The notes under the pieces are model-generated. The model saw only the letters and a list, made by a program, of their open reading frames with translations, was not told the origin of the DNA and searched no databases. Below, piece by piece: positions 16,976 through 25,403 of a stretch of DNA of 64,000 bases (position 1 is its first letter; the number at the start of each line of letters is the position of its first letter). Made by a program: the position numbers and the translations under genes. The DNA lies in assembly GCA_965213845.1 (NCBI GenBank), contig CBDCAI010000015.1, positions 1 to 64,000 of the forward strand, read 5' to 3'. Source of the DNA: JBBROS01 sp965213845. GTDB taxonomy: Bacteria > Pseudomonadota > Alphaproteobacteria > Acetobacterales > Acetobacteraceae.

Positions 16976-17833
16976 GTGAACCCCACGCCACCCCTGATCG
17001 CCGACCGGCCGAAGCCGCCCTCGCCCGACCTGTTGCGGCGCGCGCTCGGCCGGGCGTTGCGTCCGCTCGTGCGGCTGGCGATCCAGGGCGGGGTGACGTT
17101 CCCGGCCGTCTGCGACGTGCTGCGAGGCCTGTTCGTGGAGGTCGCGATGTCCGAGCTGCCGGACAAGCGCGCGCAGACCGACAGCCGGATCAGCCTGATG
17201 ACCGGCGTGCATCGCAAGGAGATCCGCCGGCAGCGGCTGCAGGAGAGCGCGGCCGAGCCGACGGCGACGACGCTGTCCAGCCAGGTGATCGCGCGCTGGC
17301 TGGGCAGCCCGGCGCTGACCGGTCCGGACGGGGCGCCGCTGCCCCTGCCCCGGCTGGGCGCGGCCCCGTCGTTCGAGGCGCTGGTCAGCGCCGTCACGAC
17401 CGACGTGCGGCCGCGGGCGCTGCTGGACACCTGGTTGGACCAGGGGATCGCGCAATTGGACCTGGAGGGCCGGGTGGTGCTGGCGAGCGCCGCATTCATC
17501 CCGCAGGCCGACCGGGAGACGCAGCTGTTCTATTTCGCGCGGAACCTGCATGACCATGCGGCGGCAGCGGCGGCGAACGTGGTGGCGGCGGGCACCCCGC
17601 CCTTCCTGGACCGCAGCGTGCATTACGACGGCCTGAGCGCCGAGGCCGCGGCGGCGATCGCGGCCGTGGCGCGGGAAGCGGGGGTGGCCGCCCTGCTGGA
17701 GGTCAACCGGCGGGCCCTGGTCATCGCCGATGCCGACGACCTGGTCGCGCCGACAACCGGGGCGCCGCGGCACCGGGTCAATCTCGGGCTTTATCTGTTG
17801 ACCGAGCAGGAGGCGCCGCGTGCGGAGGATTGA
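16976..17833 (+). CDS. DUF6502-family protein
   Basis: About 285 aa from the GTG at 16976; the frame is open further upstream, but that part covers the promoter region and looks non-coding. Residues 15-50 (LLRRALGRALRPLVRLAIQGGVTFPAVCDVLRGLFVEVA, quoted here only as a region at 17018-17140) are followed by a helix-turn-helix-like stretch, SRISLMTGVHRKEIRRQR, typical of DUF6502. Function is unknown. The helix-turn-helix-like part makes it a candidate binder of the upstream inverted repeats. Its end overlaps the start of the lipoprotein gene, so the pair is probably co-expressed. Confidence 0.7.
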   Translation: MNPTPPLIADRPKPPSPDLLRRALGRALRPLVRLAIQGGVTFPAVCDVLRGLFVEVAMSELPDKRAQTDSRISLMTGVHRKEIRRQRLQESAAEPTATTLSSQVIARWLGSPALTGPDGAPLPLPRLGAAPSFEALVSAVTTDVRPRALLDTWLDQGIAQLDLEGRVVLASAAFIPQADRETQLFYFARNLHDHAAAAAANVVAAGTPPFLDRSVHYDGLSAEAAAAIAAVAREAGVAALLEVNRRALVIADADDLVAPTTGAPRHRVNLGLYLLTEQEAPRAED

Positions 17834-19022
17834 TGCGGGGCTGATGGCGGTCGGGCTGCTGCTGGCAGGCTGCACGGCGTCGCGGCTGCCGGAGCCGGCG
17901 GCCCCGGTCCCCGACATCGCCGGCATGGGCCTTGGCGGCCCGACGTGCCGGGTCGGCCCGGATGGCGGGCCGGTCCTGGCCGACCGGGGCATCGGCGGCA
18001 CGGGGGGGCCTGCAAGCGCCGTCGAGACGGCGGATCGCGGGATCGGCGGGACGGGGGTGGTCGGCGTCATCACGGGGTTTGCGAGCATCTGCCTGGGCGG
18101 GCGGGAGATCGGCTATGCGCCGGGCGTGCCGGTGGTGGTGGACGACCGGCCGGGCGGGGCTGCGGACCTGCGGGCCGGGCAGTTCGCGGCGGTGGAGGCG
18201 GGCGGGCCGGATGCGGGGCTGCAGGCCCGGCGCGTGATGGTTCGGCACGAGGTCTCGGGGCCGATCGAGGCGATGGAGCCCGAGGGCCTGCGTGTGGCCG
18301 GGCAGCGCGTGGTGGTGCGGGCGGCGACGCTGGGCGAGCGCGACCTGCCGATCGGCGCCTGGGTCGCGGTCAGCGGGTTCCGGGACGCGGCGGGCGTGAT
18401 CCAGGCGACACGGCTGGACCGGCGGGCGCGGGGTGATGTGCGGGTCCATGGACTGCTGGTGCACGAGGGCGGGCGGTGGCGGATCGGCACGCTGGAGGTG
18501 CGTCTGCCGCCGGGCCCTCGTCCGTCCGGCGGGCCGTTCATGGCCGTGGTGGACGGGCGGTATGCCGATGGGGTGCTGCTGGCGGACAGCGTGGTCGCGG
18601 ACCCCTGGGCGGTGTCGTTGGGGGGCGTCGGGCCGTTCGGGAGCCGGGTCGGGTTCGTGGTGGTCGAGACCTATGCCGGGTTCTCGGGCGGGCGGTTCCT
18701 GGTCGGGCGCAGCGAGCAGGACAGGGCCGGCGTCGTGCTGCGGCAATCCCAGGTGGCGCTGGAGCGCCGGGGCGACGGGTCGTTTCAGCCGGCGGGGCTG
18801 CGCAGCCTGGGTGCGGGCTTCGGCGGCGGCGGGCTGGTCGGCCCGCGCGGGAACACCGAGGGCGGCGTGTCGGGGCCGCGGCGGTTCGAGCCGGCGCCGG
18901 TGCCCTCGCGTGGGTCGATGGGGGGCTTCGCGGGCGACAGGGTCCAGCCCGGGGGCAATGACGGCGGGGTGCGGCCGGGACGGGTGACAGGGCCGGGAGT
19001 CGGGCGGGGCCGGGGGCTTTGA
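17820..19022 (+). CDS. Lipoprotein with DUF5666-type repeats
   Basis: A 400-aa protein from the GTG at 17820 (ATG at 17844 is an alternative) with a clear lipobox, LLLAGC, so it is exported and lipidated. The middle contains repeated beta-rich OB-like units of the DUF5666 kind (RVAGQRVVVRAATLG, IGAWVAVSGFRDAAGVIQATRLD). Gly-rich stretches near residues 45-75 repeat the phrase ADRGIGGTG/TADRGIGGTG. The last 70 residues are Gly/Pro/Arg-rich and disordered-looking. It overlaps the DUF6502 gene by 14 bases. A cell-surface role is likely; nothing more specific can be said. Confidence 0.68.
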   Translation: MRRIDAGLMAVGLLLAGCTASRLPEPAAPVPDIAGMGLGGPTCRVGPDGGPVLADRGIGGTGGPASAVETADRGIGGTGVVGVITGFASICLGGREIGYAPGVPVVVDDRPGGAADLRAGQFAAVEAGGPDAGLQARRVMVRHEVSGPIEAMEPEGLRVAGQRVVVRAATLGERDLPIGAWVAVSGFRDAAGVIQATRLDRRARGDVRVHGLLVHEGGRWRIGTLEVRLPPGPRPSGGPFMAVVDGRYADGVLLADSVVADPWAVSLGGVGPFGSRVGFVVVETYAGFSGGRFLVGRSEQDRAGVVLRQSQVALERRGDGSFQPAGLRSLGAGFGGGGLVGPRGNTEGGVSGPRRFEPAPVPSRGSMGGFAGDRVQPGGNDGGVRPGRVTGPGVGRGRGL

Positions 19023-19028
19023 GAGCGG

Positions 19029-19781
19029 TCAGACCGCGGTGTAGCCGCCGTCGATCAGGAGGTCGGACCCCGTCATGAAGCTGGACGCGTCGCTGGCGAG
19101 GAACAGCGCGCCCTGGGCGATCTCCTCGGGCTGGCCGAGGCGCCCAATGGGGTGCTTGGGGCCGGAGGCGGCGCGCGCGGCCTCCATCGTGCCATGGCGG
19201 ATCAGCATGCGCCGGGTCTCGATGGCTCCGGGCGAGAGTGTGTTGACGCGGATGCCCTGGGCCGCGTGGTCGAGCGCCATGGCCTTCGCCAGCTGGATGA
19301 GGGCGCCCTTGGCGGCGCAATAGGCCGGCCGCCCCGGCGCGCCGACCCGGCCCATCTGCGAGGCGATGTGGATGATGCTGCCGCCCCCGGCCTCGATCAT
19401 GCCGGGCAGGGCCGCGCGGCTCATGAGGTAGGCGCCGGTGACATGGACGGCGAAGACGCGGTTCCAGTCGAGCGGATCCAGCTCCAGGACCGTGCCCGTG
19501 GGGTCGTCGGGCGATGCGCCGTTCACCAGCACCTGGACGGCCCCCCATTGCGCGACGACGGCGGCCACGGCCCGCAGCGTGTCCGCCTCATTGCCGACAT
19601 CGGCGCCCAGGGCCAGGGCGTGGCCGCCCGCGGCGCGGATCGCCTCGGCATGGGCATGCGGCGGTTCGAGGTCGATGCAGGCGACGCGGGCGCCGGCTTC
19701 GGCGAAGCAGGCCGCGATGGCGCCGCCGATCCCGCCCGCCGCCCCGGTCACGATGGCCACCCTGCCCTGCAATGCCTTCAT
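19029..19781 (-). CDS. SDR-family oxidoreductase
   Basis: A 250-aa classical short-chain dehydrogenase. The ATG at 19781 is chosen because AGGGGGA lies five bases upstream and the product begins MKALQGRVAIVTGAAGGIGG. It has the catalytic Ser (IIHIAS), YCAAK and the C-terminal GSDLLIDGGYTAV. The usual NNAG motif reads VNGAS, a modest departure from the family. It is divergent from the peptide-binding protein at 19851 and convergent with the lipoprotein gene. Substrate not determinable. Confidence 0.82.
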   Translation of the reverse strand: MKALQGRVAIVTGAAGGIGGAIAACFAEAGARVACIDLEPPHAHAEAIRAAGGHALALGADVGNEADTLRAVAAVVAQWGAVQVLVNGASPDDPTGTVLELDPLDWNRVFAVHVTGAYLMSRAALPGMIEAGGGSIIHIASQMGRVGAPGRPAYCAAKGALIQLAKAMALDHAAQGIRVNTLSPGAIETRRMLIRHGTMEAARAASGPKHPIGRLGQPEEIAQGALFLASDASSFMTGSDLLIDGGYTAV

Positions 19782-19850
19782 CGGGTCCCCCTGCCTGCCA
19801 TGCGGCATCCAGCTTGCATCGGGGCGTCCGAGTCAACGGAGACAGTGATC

Positions 19851-21437
19851 ATGCTCGGACGTCGAACGCTGCTGGCCGGAACCGCCGGTGCCCTGGCCAT
19901 GCCACTGCCCCGCCCGGCGCTGGCACAGTCCGCGGCGCGCACGCTGCGGTTCATCCCCGAAGGCAACCTGGCCAACCCGGACCCGATCTGGACCACGACG
20001 ACGGTGGCCCGGAACCACGGGTTCATGATCTACGACACGCTGTTCGGCGTAGACGAGACGCTGACGGCCCGGCCGCAGATGGCCGAGGGGTTCGAGCTCT
20101 CGGACGACAAGCTCACCTGGCGCATCCGGCTGCGCGAGGGCTTGAAGTTCCATGACGGGGCGCCGGTGCGGGGCGTGGACTGCGTCGCGTCGCTGACGCG
20201 ATGGATGAAGCGCGACGGCATGGGGCAGCGGATCGCCACCCAGCTGGAGGGAATGCGGGCGCTGGACGACCGCTCGTTCGAGGTGAAGCTGACGCGGCCC
20301 TTCCCGCTGCTGCCGGTGGCGCTGGGCAAGGGCTCGGCCAACGTGCCGTTCATCATGCCGGAGCGGGTGGCCAAGACGGACGCCTTCACGCAGATCACGG
20401 AGTTCACGGGATCGGGCCCCTACCGCTTCCTGAAGGACGAATGGACGCCGGGGGCGCTGGCCGCCTATGCCCGGTTCGAGGGCTACGTGCCCCGGCAGGA
20501 GGCACCGCGCTTCGTCTCGGGCGGCAAGGTGGCGCATTTCGACCGGGTGGAGTGGAAGATCATCCCCGACAGCGCGACCTGTGCCGCGGCGATGCAGGCG
20601 GGCGAGGCGGACTGGTGGCAGTCGCCGATCGTGGACCTGCTGCCGCAGCTGCGGCGCAGCAAGGGCGTGAAGGTGGAGACGGTGGACAAGGTGGGCAACG
20701 TGGAGGTGATCCGCTTCAACCACCTGCATCCGCCGTTCGACAACGCGGCGCTGCGGCAGGCGGTGCTGATGGTGGTGGATCAGAAGGAATACATGCAGGC
20801 GGCGTTCGGTGAGGACACGAGCCTGTGGCGCACCGGGGTCGGCGTGTTCACCCCCGGCAGCCCGGCCGCGACCGAGATCGGCATGGCGGCGCTGAACGGC
20901 CCGCGCGACTGGGACGGTGCCAAGAAGCTGGTCAAGGAGAACTACAAGGGCGGCAAGGCGGTGATCATCTCGCCGACCGACTACCCCTGGCTGCAGGCGT
21001 TCTGCCAGGTGACGCGGGAGCTGCTGGTCAAGCTGGGAATCGAGGTGGAGTACGTGTCCACCGACTGGGGCACGGTCGTGCAGCGGCGGGCGAGCAAGGA
21101 GCCGGTGGAGAAAGGCGGCTGGAGCATCTTCTGCACGGGGTGGGAGGGGCTGAACCTGAACGACCCGGCCGGGCACTACCCCGTGATGGGCAATGGCGGC
21201 GCGGCCTGGTTCGGCTGGCCGACCAGCCCGGGGATCGAGGCTCTGCGCGGCGACTGGTATGGCGCGGCGGACGCGGCGGCGCAGAAGAAGGCGACGGACG
21301 CGATTCAGGCGGAGGCGCTGCAGGAGGTGCCCTACATCCCGCTCGGGCAGTTCTTCCAGCCGATCGCGGTGCGGGACACGATCAGCGGGGTGCTGGAGAG
21401 CCCGTTCCCGATCTTCTGGAATGTGAAGAAGGGGTAG
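19851..21437 (+). CDS. ABC transporter substrate-binding protein, dipeptide/oligopeptide family 5
   Basis: A 528-aa periplasmic binding protein. The N-terminus MLGRRTLLAGTAGALAMPL is a Tat-type leader ending near ALAQS. The SBP_bac_5 fold shows as LAEGFELSDDKLTWRIRLREG-type text (20071-20135), LKFHDGAPV, the hinge region and FTGSGPYRFLKDEW. It is convergent with the dppC-like gene at 21509 and could feed that transporter, although it belongs to a different subgroup from the three related binding proteins at 25-33 kb. Confidence 0.86.
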   Translation: MLGRRTLLAGTAGALAMPLPRPALAQSAARTLRFIPEGNLANPDPIWTTTTVARNHGFMIYDTLFGVDETLTARPQMAEGFELSDDKLTWRIRLREGLKFHDGAPVRGVDCVASLTRWMKRDGMGQRIATQLEGMRALDDRSFEVKLTRPFPLLPVALGKGSANVPFIMPERVAKTDAFTQITEFTGSGPYRFLKDEWTPGALAAYARFEGYVPRQEAPRFVSGGKVAHFDRVEWKIIPDSATCAAAMQAGEADWWQSPIVDLLPQLRRSKGVKVETVDKVGNVEVIRFNHLHPPFDNAALRQAVLMVVDQKEYMQAAFGEDTSLWRTGVGVFTPGSPAATEIGMAALNGPRDWDGAKKLVKENYKGGKAVIISPTDYPWLQAFCQVTRELLVKLGIEVEYVSTDWGTVVQRRASKEPVEKGGWSIFCTGWEGLNLNDPAGHYPVMGNGGAAWFGWPTSPGIEALRGDWYGAADAAAQKKATDAIQAEALQEVPYIPLGQFFQPIAVRDTISGVLESPFPIFWNVKKG

Positions 21438-21508
21438 CGAAAGGCACGGAGAGTGCAGCGCTGCCGGGTCGGCGGCCCTTTCTGAGGGGCGCGTTCGGAA
21501 TGTCCGAC

Positions 21509-22402
21509 TCAGGCGCGCACGTCCATGGCGGTGCGGAGTCCGTCGCTGACCATGTTGAAGCACAGGCTGGTGGCGAAGATGCATAGGCCCGGCAGCATGG
21601 CCAGCAGCGGCTGGGAGTAGATGGCGGTGCGGAGCGTGTTGAGCATCAGCCCCCATTCGGGCTCGGGCGGCTTGGTGCCGAGCCCGAGGAACGAGAGGCC
21701 GGAAGCGAGGATCATCGAGACGCTGATGAGGCCCGTGGCGTAGACGAAGATGGGGCCGAGCACGTTCGGCAGGACATGGACGCGCACGATGGTCCATGCG
21801 CCGGCGCCGCTGGCCCGGGCGGATTCGACGTAGTCCAGCGTGCGGACCCCGGTGGTGACCGTCTCCGACACGCGGATGATCTGCGGGATGAACACGAGCG
21901 TCAGCGCCAGGATGGCGTTGAACACCCCGGCGCCCAGCGCGCCCGAGATGGCGACGGCGAGCAGCACGGACGGGAAGGCGTAGAACACGTCGGTGACGCG
22001 CATGATGAGCATGTTCACCCAGCCGCCGGCGAAGCCCGCGACGACGCCCAGCAGCCCGCCGACGACGAAGGCGACGACGACCGGGGTGATGCCGAGGAAC
22101 CAGGACAGGCGGCCGCCGTACAGCAGCCGGGTGAGCATGTCGCGGCCCAGCTCGTCCGTGCCCAAGGGGTAGTTGGGGAAGCCGACGGGCTTGAGGCGGC
22201 GGAGCATGCTGGCCTGGTAGGGGCTGTGCGGGGCGATGAGCGGGGCGAGCAGGATCAGCAGCAGGATCAGCAGCAGGACCGCGCCGTAAACGAGGGTCGT
22301 GCGGTCGCGCAGCAGGCGCTTGCCGACGCCGCCCCAGTAGCTGCGGCTGCGGGTGTCCTGGTGCTCGGCGGGCAGCGGGGTGGCCAGGGCTTCGGCGGTC
22401 AT
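21509..22402 (-). CDS. ABC transporter permease, DppC type
   Basis: A 297-aa inner-membrane permease. An N-terminal cytoplasmic arm is followed by one helix (LLLILLLILLAPLIAP), the periplasmic loop with GTDELGRDMLTRLLYGGR, and five more helices. The EAA loop is at about residue 210 (YVESARASGAGAWTIVRVHVLPN), where it contacts the ATPases. It overlaps the dppB-like gene by ATGA and is the last gene of a seven-gene minus-strand operon. Confidence 0.88.
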   Translation of the reverse strand: MTAEALATPLPAEHQDTRSRSYWGGVGKRLLRDRTTLVYGAVLLLILLLILLAPLIAPHSPYQASMLRRLKPVGFPNYPLGTDELGRDMLTRLLYGGRLSWFLGITPVVVAFVVGGLLGVVAGFAGGWVNMLIMRVTDVFYAFPSVLLAVAISGALGAGVFNAILALTLVFIPQIIRVSETVTTGVRTLDYVESARASGAGAWTIVRVHVLPNVLGPIFVYATGLISVSMILASGLSFLGLGTKPPEPEWGLMLNTLRTAIYSQPLLAMLPGLCIFATSLCFNMVSDGLRTAMDVRA

Positions 22403-23352
22403 GTCCGTTTGATCCGGGGGTCAAGCGCGGTCTGGACGAGGTCTACCAGCAGGTTGAGGCCGACAAAGAACAGCGCCAGGACCAGGATGGTGCCCTGCAG
22501 CACCGGGATGTCGCGCTGGAAGATGGCGCTGTTGAGCAGGAAGCCGGTGCCGGGCCAGCTGAAGACGGTCTCGACCAGGATGGAGCCGCCCATGAGGTAG
22601 CCGAGCTGGAGGCCCATGACCGAGAGGGCGTTGGGCGCCACGTTCTTCACGACATGGCCGAAGACGGAGGGGCGCAGCATGCCCTTGCCCCGCAGCGTGG
22701 TCACGAAGTCCTGGCCGAGGGTCTCGGCGACCAGGCCGCGAATGGTCCGGGTGATGATCCCGGCCGGGATGACGCACAGCGTTATGGCGGGCAGCACCAG
22801 GTGCTGGATGTGCGCCCAGTCCCAGGACCAGCCATCCGCCCCGCTGGGCCCGGCGCCCATGGCCGGCAGCGCGCCCAGCATGACGCTGAACACGATGACC
22901 ATGATCATGCCCAGCCAGTAGTGCGGGATGGACACGCCGGCGACGGCGATGGTGGTGGCGACGCGGTCGACCCAGGTACCGCGGAAGGCGCCGGCGAGCC
23001 CGCCCAGGACGCAGCCGATGAGGAAGCCGAGGAACGAGGCGACGACGGCCAGGCGGAGCGTGTTGGCGACCGCGACCGAGAGGTCCGACCAGACGGGGCG
23101 GCCGGTGGCCAGGGAACGGCCAAGGTCCCCCTGCCCCACGTGCAGCAGCCACAGGCCGAACTGCACGGGCAGCGGGCGGTCCAGCCCGTACTCGCGGCGC
23201 ACCTGCTCCACGATCTCCTGCGGGGCGTCGGGCGGGACGATGGCGCTGATGGGGTCGCCGGGCGCGATGTGCACCAGCAGGAAGCACACCAGGCTGACGG
23301 CGAGCGCGATCGGGATGGCATAGAGGACGCGGCGGAGCAGATAGATCAGCAT
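22399..23352 (-). CDS. ABC transporter permease, DppB type
   Basis: A 317-aa permease. The frame is open upstream into the ATPase gene, but the ATG at 23352 gives the family-typical start MLIYLLRRVLYAIPIALAVS. It has VHIAPGDPISAI, YGLDRPLPVQF, the EAA-type loop GQDFVTTLRGKGM and the C-terminal VDPRIKRT-like end (ALDPRIKRT). Six helices are visible. It overlaps the upstream ATPase stop by seven bases and the downstream dppC-like gene by four. Confidence 0.88.
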   Translation of the reverse strand: MLIYLLRRVLYAIPIALAVSLVCFLLVHIAPGDPISAIVPPDAPQEIVEQVRREYGLDRPLPVQFGLWLLHVGQGDLGRSLATGRPVWSDLSVAVANTLRLAVVASFLGFLIGCVLGGLAGAFRGTWVDRVATTIAVAGVSIPHYWLGMIMVIVFSVMLGALPAMGAGPSGADGWSWDWAHIQHLVLPAITLCVIPAGIITRTIRGLVAETLGQDFVTTLRGKGMLRPSVFGHVVKNVAPNALSVMGLQLGYLMGGSILVETVFSWPGTGFLLNSAIFQRDIPVLQGTILVLALFFVGLNLLVDLVQTALDPRIKRT

Positions 23353-24347
23353 GCCGCCGCCATGATCGGTCGGGGCGCCGCGTCGGCGACACGGATGCAG
23401 CGGGCGGCCTGGTCGGGCACCGGGCGGCGGAGGCCGGGGACGGCCAGGGTGCAGGCGGGCTCCATCTCGTCGCAGCGGGGGGCGAAGGGGCAGCCGGGGG
23501 GCAGGTGTTCGAGGTTGGGCGGCGCGCCGCGGATCGTGGTCAGGCGGGTGCCGCGGGCGGCCTCGTGCACGGTGGCGCCCAGGAGGCCGCGGGAATAGGG
23601 ATGCAGCGGCGCCTGCATCAGGGCGCCGACCGGGCCTTCCTCCACGAAGCGGCCGGCGTACATCACGGCGATCCGGTCGGCGACCTCGCCGGCCACGCCC
23701 AGGTCGTGGGTGACGAAGACGACGCCCATGCCGAGCTCGGCCTGCAGCTGCCGGAGCAGCAGCAGGATCTGGATCTGGACGGTGGCATCGAGCGCGGTGG
23801 TGGGCTCGTCGGCCAGCAGCAGCTTCGGGCGGCACGACAGCGCGACGGCGATCATGGCGCGCTGGCGCAGCCCGCCCGAGAGCTCGTGCGGGTAGGAGGC
23901 GAGGCGGCGGCGGGCGGAGGGGATCTGCACCAGCTCCAGCAGCTCGAGCGCGCGGCGGTCGGCCTCGGCGCGGCCCACCCGCTCGTGCCGGCGGATGGTC
24001 TCGCGGATCTGCTGGCCGATGGTGAACACGGGGTCGAGCGCGGTCGCGGGCTCCTGGAAGATCATGGAGACGACGCCGCCCCTGATGTCGGCCAACTGGC
24101 GTTCCGACGCGGCGACGACGTCGTGGCCGCCGACGCGCACGGTGCCGCCCATGACGGTGCGGCCGGGCGGGTTGAGGCGCATCAGCGCCCGCAGCGTGAC
24201 GGACTTGCCGGAGCCGCTTTCGCCCAGGATGCACAGCGTCTCACGCGGGCCGAGGGTGAACGAGACACCGTTGACGGCGCGGATCGTGGCGTCGCGGGAG
24301 ACGAAGCGGACGGTGAGGTCCTCGACCTCGACCAGGGGACCGGTCAT
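23346..24347 (-). CDS. ABC transporter ATP-binding protein, DppD type
   Basis: A 333-aa ATPase. Walker A is GESGSGKS, the signature is LSGGLRQR, Walker B is LLLADEPTTALD and the H-loop is VTHD. The C-terminal oligopeptide-transporter extension has HPYSRGLLGA and the cysteine-rich GCPFAPRC...C motif, a probable iron-sulfur site in this family. It overlaps the dppF-like gene by ATGA, so the two ATPases form the heterodimer of one transporter. Confidence 0.9.
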   Translation of the reverse strand: MTGPLVEVEDLTVRFVSRDATIRAVNGVSFTLGPRETLCILGESGSGKSVTLRALMRLNPPGRTVMGGTVRVGGHDVVAASERQLADIRGGVVSMIFQEPATALDPVFTIGQQIRETIRRHERVGRAEADRRALELLELVQIPSARRRLASYPHELSGGLRQRAMIAVALSCRPKLLLADEPTTALDATVQIQILLLLRQLQAELGMGVVFVTHDLGVAGEVADRIAVMYAGRFVEEGPVGALMQAPLHPYSRGLLGATVHEAARGTRLTTIRGAPPNLEHLPPGCPFAPRCDEMEPACTLAVPGLRRPVPDQAARCIRVADAAPRPIMAAAC

Positions 24348-25384
24348 GCCGCGGCCTGCACGGCGGCGGGGGCGCGGCTGTGGCCGCTGCCGGGCAGCAC
24401 CATGAGGCAGGCGGCGGCGTGGCCGGGCCCGACGGGGGCGGCGGGCGGCGGCTTCTCGGCGCAGACGGGTTCCGCGTGGTCGCAGCGGGTGCGGAAGCGG
24501 CAGCCGGAGGGCGGGTTGACGGGGTTGGGCGGGTCCCCGGTCAAAGGGGGCACGGTGCGGCGGCGGGCCGGGTCCATGGAGGGTCGGCTGCCGAGCAGGG
24601 CCGTGGTGTAGGGGTGCGCGGCGTGGCCGTAGATGGCGTCCACGGGGCCGATCTCGGCGATGCGGCCGAGGTACATCACCAGCACCCGGTCGGAGACGTA
24701 CTGGACGACGTTGAGGTCGTGGCTGATGAACAGGTAGGTGAGGCCGAACTGCGCCTTGAGGTCTACCAGCAGGTTGAGCACCTGGGCCTCGACGGACTTG
24801 TCGAGCGCGGAGACGGGTTCGTCCAGGATCAGCAGGCGGGGCTGCAGCGCCAGCGCCCGGGCGATGTTGACGCGCTGCCGCTGGCCGCCCGAGAGCTCGT
24901 GCGGGTAGCGCCGGGCGAACTGGCCGCGGCTGAGCCCGACGGCGGCCAGCAGCTCGTGCGCGCGGGCCAGCGCGTCCCGGGCGCCCAGGCCGTGGACGCG
25001 GGGGGCGAAGGCGATGCTCTCCTCGATGGTGAGGCGCGGGTTGAGCGAGGCGTAGCTGTCCTGGAACACCATCTGCACCTGGCGGCGGTATTCCTTCAGC
25101 GTGAGTCCGCCGAAGCCGATGGGCTGGCCGTCGAACACGACCTCGCCGGCGGTCGGCGCCATCAGGCCCATGATCATGCGCGACGTGGTGGACTTGCCGC
25201 AGCCGCTTTCGCCGACGATGCCGAGGGTCTCGCCCTTGCGGACCGCGAACGAGACGCCGTCGACCGCCTGGACGGTGCCGGCGGCGCGGCCGAGCAGCCC
25301 GGTGCGCAGCGGGAAGTGCTTCGTGAGGCCGGTCACGGTCAGCAGCGGCTGGGCGGGCCCCCCCACATCGGGCGACGGCGTCAT
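24344..25384 (-). CDS. ABC transporter ATP-binding protein, DppF type
   Basis: A 346-aa ATPase. Walker A is GESGCGKST, the signature LSGGQRQRV, Walker B LLILDEPVSALD and the H-loop ISHD. The C-terminal part has HPYTTALLGS and the cysteine motif GCRFRTRCDHAEPVC. It starts 20 bases after the stop of the binding-protein gene at 25404 and is the first transporter-core gene of the operon. Confidence 0.9.
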   Translation of the reverse strand: MTPSPDVGGPAQPLLTVTGLTKHFPLRTGLLGRAAGTVQAVDGVSFAVRKGETLGIVGESGCGKSTTSRMIMGLMAPTAGEVVFDGQPIGFGGLTLKEYRRQVQMVFQDSYASLNPRLTIEESIAFAPRVHGLGARDALARAHELLAAVGLSRGQFARRYPHELSGGQRQRVNIARALALQPRLLILDEPVSALDKSVEAQVLNLLVDLKAQFGLTYLFISHDLNVVQYVSDRVLVMYLGRIAEIGPVDAIYGHAAHPYTTALLGSRPSMDPARRRTVPPLTGDPPNPVNPPSGCRFRTRCDHAEPVCAEKPPPAAPVGPGHAAACLMVLPGSGHSRAPAAVQAAA

Positions 25385-25403
25385 CGGGGCGCCGCGCGCG
25401 GCT

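Noticed and set aside
21438..21508. GC-rich imperfect hairpin between convergent binding-protein and DppC genes, considered as a terminator
   Set aside because: The arms do not pair well and there is no T-run on either strand.
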